From assembly GCA_000697335.1 (NCBI GenBank), contig JNEM01012707.1, positions 1 to 15,397 of the forward strand: a stretch of DNA of 15,397 bases, written 5' to 3'. Below the pieces are notes generated by a model. The model was not told the origin of the DNA and made no database searches. It saw nothing but the letters and a program-made list of their open reading frames with translations. A program made the position numbers and the translations under genes. Shown piece by piece: positions 9,046 through 15,397 of the stretch. Each line of letters starts with the position of its first letter. The first letter of the stretch is position 1. This DNA comes from Conidiobolus incongruus B7586 (lineage: Eukaryota > Entomophthoromycota > Entomophthoromycetes > Entomophthorales > Conidiobolaceae).

Positions 9046-9801
9046 TCAACCATCATACGCTTCCAAATCAGATACGTATAAAATATACATTTTTCTCAAC
9101 ACACTGATACATAGATATTCACTAGTTAGCTTGAAGCTAAACAATAAGGGCTTTAGGTAAAATACAGTCTCTTCAAGGCCTGAATTTTCCATATAGATAA
9201 GTACCAATTCCAAAGGTAGTGTAAATAAGCTGATTATCAAAATTTTAGAACAAAGTACAATTAATTGGTGGTTTTTATAATTGATTATGTTTTTTACAAA
9301 TATAATGACAGTGCATAGGTCTAAGTAAACTGAAATTCCACAGGTTATAACGATTGTAACTAAATCGAATTTGTTGTAATAATTATCGTATTCTACCTTC
9401 TTGGCCATGACAAGGCAAGTAAGCGCTGCTAACTGGAAAAATAATGCCACACAAATGAATCCACGGGCAATATTCACTACTTTGGGATGAATGATAAAGG
9501 AATATTGGGCAACCATATAAGTATTATAGGATGATAGATACATAATCCACCCAACATCACGAAGTATAGCGAGAATATATGCAAGTTGAGGATCGCTGAA
9601 CATAACTCTTTCAATAGGCTCGTAAGTAGCACATTCTATAATTGCACCAACGAAGAAAATTATGACAACCAGCTTGATTTTCTTGCTAAAGTACAAGTGA
9701 CTGTTAATTAAAAATCCACAGAATAACCATTCAAAAAATATGATTGAGATGAGACTAGTTGCAAGGTTACTATCAAATATATAATAACTAATTTCGTGCA
9801 T
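9046..9801 (-). CDS. Predicted seven-transmembrane protein, 251 aa, unknown family
   Basis: The frame is intact from ATG (9799-9801) to TGA (9046-9048) with no intron. About seven hydrophobic segments can be marked: residues about 13-33, 43-60, 72-100, 108-132, 146-172, 179-204 and 213-235. Connecting loops are short and the N-terminus (MHEISYYIFDSN) is not a cleavable signal. The positively charged stretches SKKIK (39-43) and KNIINYKNH (170-178) lie after odd-numbered spans, which favours N-out, C-in, as in G-protein-coupled receptors. I see no DRY, NPxxY or retinal-lysine signature, and its TM7 (KPLLFSFKLTSEYL) does not identify a known class. GPCR-like topology is therefore the only functional hint; a transporter or another polytopic protein is possible. 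The codon choice and sequence complexity look genuinely coding. No neighbour suggests a partner. Confidence 0.8.
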   Translation of the reverse strand: MHEISYYIFDSNLATSLISIIFFEWLFCGFLINSHLYFSKKIKLVVIIFFVGAIIECATYEPIERVMFSDPQLAYILAILRDVGWIMYLSSYNTYMVAQYSFIIHPKVVNIARGFICVALFFQLAALTCLVMAKKVEYDNYYNKFDLVTIVITCGISVYLDLCTVIIFVKNIINYKNHQLIVLCSKILIISLFTLPLELVLIYMENSGLEETVFYLKPLLFSFKLTSEYLCISVLRKMYILYVSDLEAYDG

Positions 9802-11067
9802 CTTATATATATTATGTTATATTTTTTAATATTTTAAGTATTGTGCTCCAATATTAATTGTTTTGATGAGGAAGCGAAATAAAAATTGAAAATGAACTGA
9901 TAATTTTAAAGACCACAGCCCTAATTCATCAAAATGTATTTTGTATTTTGGTATATAAACAATATTTATATATTTTATTCACCAATAATCTAAATCTTAA
10001 GATTTTTCTTCATTATCTATGTCTGTGACTCAATTTATAAAAATTAGAATTAAACAATTATACGGCTTATCATAAAAAATTTGATAAATATTAAATTATT
10101 AATATATGATAAAATTATATTATTAATGATTTCATCCAATAAAAACCTTTAAATTTATTAATTTATTGTCATTTTTGACAAAGTTTTACTACAGTACTAC
10201 AATTATATCATTTTTACAAATTGCAAAATTTGAATTGAATGATTGATGAAACAAATTTATTCAATATTCAGCCAATATCTAAATTAAAAAAATCACTGTA
10301 TCAATAGTCATAATTTCTTTAAAAATATTTTCATTCACTTGAAATAGTTTAATATGAATCAATTTAACGACAGATGAAAAAACAAACTATTTGTGCTTTA
10401 ATATAAATAATATTATCTTGCCCAATTCAGGAAGAATTTTCAAATTTACAAATTTTTGAATTTTAAAAAGAATTCAGCAGTTAAAAACTAAATATTATTA
10501 GGATTTTATTTGATAATATTATTAAATGAACTCGATACACAAGCGCCAATAATGTTTCTACAAATCATGGCTAAGGTATTATAAATTGACTTACATTTTC
10601 TGGTGTATAAGCATTTTTCAATGTATATACTAACATTTGATTTTCTTTATATCCAAATAATAATCAAATGAAATAGGATACGAGCAGTTTAAGGATTCCC
10701 TTTTAACCAAGTTTTTATTTGAAACTATAAAATTGTTGATTTGAAAATTCAAACAATTTCAAAATTTTTCTTTTGTTCAATTATCTAATATATCCATATC
10801 CTAAATACTTAATGATATTGATTCAGTTCAAAATTTATTTGCAATTATTTCCACAAACATTGTCAATATGAGGTTTTATGTTTTAATTAATATTCAATTA
10901 TATTTTTCATTCTGAAATCAATTATATAGTATTACTAACATCTCGGGACAGAGTAATAAATCAGATTACTAAATCATACGAGTATCAAAATATGAAAAAA
11001 AAATAGTAATTCTAAATTCAGAATAGAGTGTTCTGATAATATAAAATATCCGTTTAATTTTGAAGAT
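9802..11067. other. Non-coding spacer upstream of the 7-TM gene
   Basis: The promoter of the 7-TM gene should lie here. TATA-like runs occur directly before the ATG and around 9960-9980 (ATATATAAATA on the minus strand), but none stands out from the background. No gene or repeat was identified. Confidence 0.55.
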
Positions 11068-11388
11068 TTAATTTGATACAATTTGCTTTGTAGTTGTCAC
11101 GCACTTGGCAATGCTGGCCAAGGTCAAGGATTTCGGGTCGCCGATTCCAGGAGCAGTTAGTACGTTCAGGACAAGAAGGTTGAGCTGGGGAGCATACATG
11201 ACTAGCTGGGTGGCAAGCATTGTGTGCGATTGATTATATATATGCACTTTGCGAAGGTTGACGGTGATTAACTGGCCTGAGTTTATCTCGGGCAAACAAG
11301 CCAAACAAAATTGATAAATTAATTCAAATGATTTAGGTTTTAATCGTGAGCTTATTGAGATCTTAAGGTAGTGTCGCGGCTGAAGCGC
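11068..11388 (-). other. GC-rich island, minus-strand open frame of 106 codons
   Basis: A minus-strand frame is open from 11388 to the TAA at 11068-11070. The block is far richer in G+C than the spacers beside it, so it is probably not random. Within the frame are INSGQLITVNLRKVHIYNQS and QLVMYAPQLNLLVLNVLTAP. The leucine spacing resembles a leucine-rich repeat, but this is only an impression. The frame lacks an early ATG; the first is at 11218-11220 and would give about 50 residues, with TATATATAA some 20 bases before it. It could be an exon, a truncated gene or a pseudogene. The opposite strand also has an open stretch with ATGCTGGCC near 11112, so the coding strand is not certain. Confidence 0.35.
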
Positions 11389-11620
11389 CTAGCGTCGGGT
11401 TTATCCTACCATGGAAAAAGCTCTTCTTGCATTCGCGATTGTTTATGCCTTTTTATTGGAATCTCTAATCCCACCGCCGCAATCGTCCTCGTGAGTCGCA
11501 CAAAGCGAGTCTCCAGGAGAGAAAGGTCGCAATGGTTCCCAACCAGTGGCTTTGACAGAGGGTTCTCATTGCCTTGCGGTGATTCGACGGGTTGCCGAGT
11601 CAACAACCTTGACAGTAATA
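11341..11620. other. GC-rich island, second block, open on both strands
   Basis: This block is separated from the first by about 40 AT-rich bases. Both strands are open: the plus strand through 11371-11649 and the minus strand from 11654 to about 11406. On the plus strand an ATG at 11411 starts MEKALLAFAIVYAFLLESLI, a signal-peptide-like stretch. That frame stops soon, but a consensus 5' splice site GTGAGT lies at 11491-11496. A possible acceptor, CCAACCAG, ends at 11546. Splicing these would give a short secreted peptide containing GFDRGFSLPCGDSTGC. This model is speculative. On the minus strand, ENPLSKPLVGNHCDLSLLET is equally coding-looking. It could also be a non-coding RNA gene or a fragment from elsewhere; no tRNA, 5S rRNA or spliceosomal RNA motif was recognised. 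Confidence 0.3.
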
Positions 11621-11654
11621 TATCATTCAATATTTTAATTTTCAAATAATTCAA

Positions 11655-12890
11655 AATAAATAATATTTAATATCATTATTCCAAATCAATAATAAAATAT
11701 TAAGATTTTTGAAATCATCGAATTAGTAATATTTAAAAAATAATCATAAATTATATAATATATTATTGAAATTTACGAAAAAAATAAGATATCAAATCAT
11801 ATAATAATTTCATTAGTTAATGGATATTGGCTATATAAATAAACTTGCTCAAATAACAAAGATCTGACCATTCAAATAAATACAAAAATTAATGATTAAT
11901 TAGATAAAACATACCAAAAATTCAATATTCTAATTTATAAAATGAAAAAGAAATCATTTATTATGCATTGATTACATCCAGTATTTTTTTACTACAATAA
12001 TATTATTATTTCAGATGTAGTAATTATTGTCATTATAGTATACTCTATTGTGATTTGAAAAAGACGGGCTCTATATAATTTTGACGAATTTCTACTTTGC
12101 ATTTCAATGAGGTACCTGTAACAAGTAAATTTACTCAATTAACCATATGTATTATGCTCCTACAAAAGTGATATATTATGAATTTGAATGTGATTCATAT
12201 AATTATTTAGTATTGATGTGATCAACAAATAATTTTTTTCAAACGTTCAAGAATCAATGAATTCATACTCAAGAACTAAGATATGAAATAAAGTCATTAT
12301 TGATAATACACACCCTAGAGTTTTTTCTGAAGGGTGTAGAGATCCAATCTCAAACATTTTGAGCTAGCTACAGAAATTACCATAAATGATCAAATTTCAC
12401 TTTTAGACTAAATATACCAAATAAGATAATATCAAATGGTGCGAATATCCTTCATATAATATTATCAAATTTACTATATTTAATTTTGCAATGATAATTT
12501 ATTTGATATAACTACAGATTCAAAGTCATTGAAAATCATTATAAATTGTAAATTCAGTTTATTATAGTTAAATAGATTTTTCATTAAATAAATACTTGAA
12601 TCAGTGTTGTTTCAAAGCTCTTTGATATCAAGAAATTTTACAGTATTCCTCTAAACTATTGGATAATTGGAAAGTGAATTTGAATTTTATAGTTTATTTT
12701 ATTTTATAACAAATGGGTTAAATAAATTTATACTAATTTGATTACGTGATAGAAAAGTGAAAATCCAATTGTCAAAGATTTCACTCAATATATTATTCTT
12801 GAAGGAATTATTCTAATACTTGGTATATTCACAATCAAATAAGATGTGAGACAAACAACTATTACCTTGGATTTGAAATGGGGAATTTTT
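11655..12890. other. Non-coding spacer
   Basis: No coding frame was supported. Two small hairpins lie close together: ACACCCT (12310-12316) with AGGGTGT (12331-12337), and CTCAAA (12349-12354) with TTTGAG (12358-12363). No gene was found to use them. Confidence 0.55.
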
Positions 12891-12899
12891 TAATTTCTG

Positions 12900-14253
12900 A
12901 TTTTTCAATCATATTATTAGTCATAAATAATAAAATATATACAAAATAAATAGGAAAATATGTAATTTTAAATTATGTATTTATTAATATATAATAGCTT
13001 TTTTGATTATAAAATTAATTTTTAAAATTTATTGTTTAGTTTAATGATACTTAAACCAAATAATGATCATTAAAAATCTTTTATTTTAGTATTAATAAAA
13101 CTTAACCATAAAACCTTTAAAATTATTTAAAATTTACAAGTAGCTTTTGGTAATTAAATATTATACAAATTAACCATTCATTATTTATTTAATTACTTTA
13201 AAGTTAAGAGAAAAATTATCTAAAATTTGTTAAAATCTACAAATCTAATTTTAACTATTATTTTTTTTTAATTATTTTAAAATACCCTTTTATTTAATTA
13301 AAAAATTATTAAATTACTTTAATATTAGCTATATAAATATTTTATATATATTAACATTTAAATTCAAATTAATTAATAAAAAATGAATAATAAACAATTT
13401 ATAACTTAAGTAAATCTTAAAAAAATTAAGAGTAGTTATTATTAAACAAAACCTATTAAAATATAACAAATGACCAAAGCTTTTTTATTATAACTTTATA
13501 ATTGATGAATTTTAAATCTTTTTATAGTTTTTTATTAAAATATAGATCAAGGAATTAAATTAAACTAAATTAATTCCTTATAAAAATATTTTTAAATTAA
13601 TATTTATTAATAAATATTAATTATTATAAATTATAATATTAATATATATTGTTTTTATTTCATTTTTAAAAAAATAATTAATAATAATGTTTATATTGCT
13701 ATTATAACTAAAATTATTTTTATTTAGTATTTTTAACATAATTTAAAAAAGTTTATTATTCTATATATTAATGATGAAATATATAAAATTATATAAATTT
13801 TCTAATTAAAAAAATTAAATAAAACTATCATATTTTATATATTCCTTATATCATAACCTATATAATTATAATTGTTTTAAATTATAAAAAAAACTTGCTT
13901 ATAAGAAAATTTTTTACCAAAAGGTTTAATTGGTTTAGAAAATATTAAATTTCAGTTTTTAATAAAAAATATTACTAATTGATATATTAAAGGTTTATCA
14001 AAAATATGGTAAAAAGTTATTAATAATAATAAAGAATATTAATTTTATATTATATATTTAATTTTGTATATAATATATTAATATATTTATTTTTCAATTA
14101 TAAAAAATTCTTATTATTTAAATTAAAAAATAATATCAATAATTGAATAAAATTTATTTTGATAATTAATAAAATCTTAGTTTAGATAACAAAGTAAGTT
14201 TATCTTTTATAACCTTAATAAAAACTTATTATATCATATTTTATATTCATATA
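12900..14253. repeat. TA-rich repeat-derived block
   Basis: From about 12,900 the sequence becomes extremely rich in TA and TAAT runs and poorer in C and G, like the left end of the window. No gene or frame survives. Part of it (about 13924-14070) matches the left-end repeat. It is probably old transposon DNA decayed past recognition. Confidence 0.5.
13924..14070. repeat. Dispersed repeat, right copy (matches about 85-235)
   Basis: This copy aligns directly with 85-235. It keeps more G and C (AAATTTCAG, AATATGGTAAAAAG, TTAATTGGTTTAG) where the left copy has A or T, so it is the less decayed copy. The element's full length and family are unknown. Confidence 0.45.
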
Positions 14254-14489
14254 CACTGACCCACAAAAGTGAGTCATAAAATCAAAAACACCTATATTTT
14301 TACTAATAACTTGATTAATATTTAATAAAATAAACCTAAATTAAATAATTAAAATCTATTTATTTATTATTAAATAATATACCTTAATTATATATTATAG
14401 TTTCAAGTAATCTAATATATACAATTGTTTTAGTTATTAATTAAAATATATATATTTTTGATTTTATGACTCACTTTTGTGGGTCAGTG
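14254..14489 (-). mobile_element. 236-bp MITE, internal-deletion derivative of the Tc1 family
   Basis: The element has perfect 35-bp terminal inverted repeats (14254-14288 and 14455-14489) beginning CACTGACCCACAAAAGTGAG. It is flanked by TA duplications (14252-14253 and 14490-14491). Its left 98 bases and right 133 or so match the ends of the element at 245-1814 without indels. The junction falls at TATT, a 4-base match present at both break positions of the long copy (348-351 and 1682-1685). It keeps only the outer sites (GTGAGTCATAAA at 14269-14280) and codes for nothing. The perfect ends suggest it is younger or less mutated than the long copy. Confidence 0.95.
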
Positions 14490-14491
14490 TA

Positions 14492-15397
14492 TAATAATTA
14501 TTAACTTTATATTGGTTTGGTTATAATATAGCAAATCATATCTTTAGAATTGGTAATTAATATAATTCCTCATCTAATACTTACTTTTTCAATTTTTTTC
14601 AAAGAAAAATATCTTAAATCAAATAAATAAAAATCCAATAGTTTAAGTAATAATTTCCTATATTTAAATTAAATGTTATTATATGAATTTTAATTATTTT
14701 ATCTTAGTTTTAGTATAATTATAAATGCTGGTGATGGATCTAATACTTTATCATACTATTTATATATAATAAAACTTTTTAGGAGAATTTCAGCAATATT
14801 CAAAATAATTGAAAATTACAGAATTTCAAGCTTTATCTTAGTTAATTAAAGACTAATTTAAAAATATCATATTATATAAAGTTTTATATATTTGTTATTT
14901 ATAAAATTCATCAAATAATAACTGACTGCCAAAGATTATAAATTATAATATTATAACCTAGTTTGATCAAATTAAAGCGGAAAGATTTGATATCAAAGTC
15001 TTATTTTATATAAGTTATCTTAAATATATAACTAAAGAAATTCAAATAGAATATTGAAGTATTTCCAATAATAACTCTATATTTGAACAAAAGAGTTGAT
15101 ATAACTATATATAATAATATCAACTCTATAATTATTTTATTAATAAGTATTTAAAAATCAGTTAAAAAATAAAAATATTGGTATTTTCTATCTTAATTAA
15201 ATATTAAATTAATAAAAAAAATAATAAATAATATATATATATTCTATTTTTTAAATATAATCAATAAAATAAATAAATTATAGATTATGATAAATAGTTT
15301 TCTATTATGAAATAAAAAGATACTTATGTTAAAAAATTAATAACTCAACTATAATTTCTAAAATTAATATTATTTGAAATATAAAAAATATTATAAT
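14492..15397. other. TA-rich sequence without a recognised gene
   Basis: The stretch is AT-rich with short runs of TAATA and ATATAT. The middle (about 14720-14760 and 14920-14990) is less extreme. No open frame, RNA gene or element border was seen up to the window end. Confidence 0.5.

Noticed and set aside
11360-11372. CTTAAGGTAG, as in the conserved large-subunit rRNA segment
   Set aside because: Bases on both sides do not continue the rRNA match, so a ten-base coincidence is more likely than an rDNA fragment.
11550-11605. tRNA-like string with GATTCGA
   Set aside because: No acceptor stem, D-arm or anticodon arm could be paired around it.

Overview
This is an AT-rich eukaryotic nuclear window, roughly three quarters A+T by eye. 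Two intact intronless genes, both on the minus strand, sit in long non-coding spacers. Tc1-type DNA transposons occupy the two ends. The cytochrome P450 has the fungal-style haem loop FSTGNRVCLG, genes are compact, and repeat copies differ by C-to-T/G-to-A type changes. I infer a fungus, perhaps an AT-rich early-diverging lineage such as Entomophthoromycotina (Conidiobolus-like). That placement is inference only.

Layout. 1-1816: very TA-rich repeat DNA holding a decayed Tc1-like transposon (245-1814) with long arms of the inverted/direct-repeat (IR/DR) type. 1817-3912: no gene seen. 3913-4300: decayed 3' part of a P450 gene. 4435-4810: GC-richer remnant of an unrecognised coding sequence. 4861-6315: spacer with a few perfect palindromes. 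6316-7818: intact P450 gene. 7819-9045: spacer. 9046-9801: intact gene for a protein of about seven membrane spans. 9802-11067: spacer. 11068-11620: GC-rich island with open but ATG-poor frames, of unknown nature. 11655-12890: spacer. 12900-15397: TA-rich repeat DNA with a 236-bp MITE (14254-14489).

Strongest observation: the MITE is an exact internal-deletion derivative of the 1,570-bp Tc1 family. Joining the two copies at a shared TATT removes 1,334 bp and gives exactly 236 bp. The two copies differ by about 14 substitutions, all transitions and mostly toward A/T in the long copy. This resembles RIP or methyl-cytosine decay.

No operon or gene cluster is evident. The intact P450 and the P450 pseudogene point to local P450 duplication followed by loss. 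No previously undescribed multi-gene system can be supported; the orphan 7-TM protein and the GC-rich islands are the best leads for something new.
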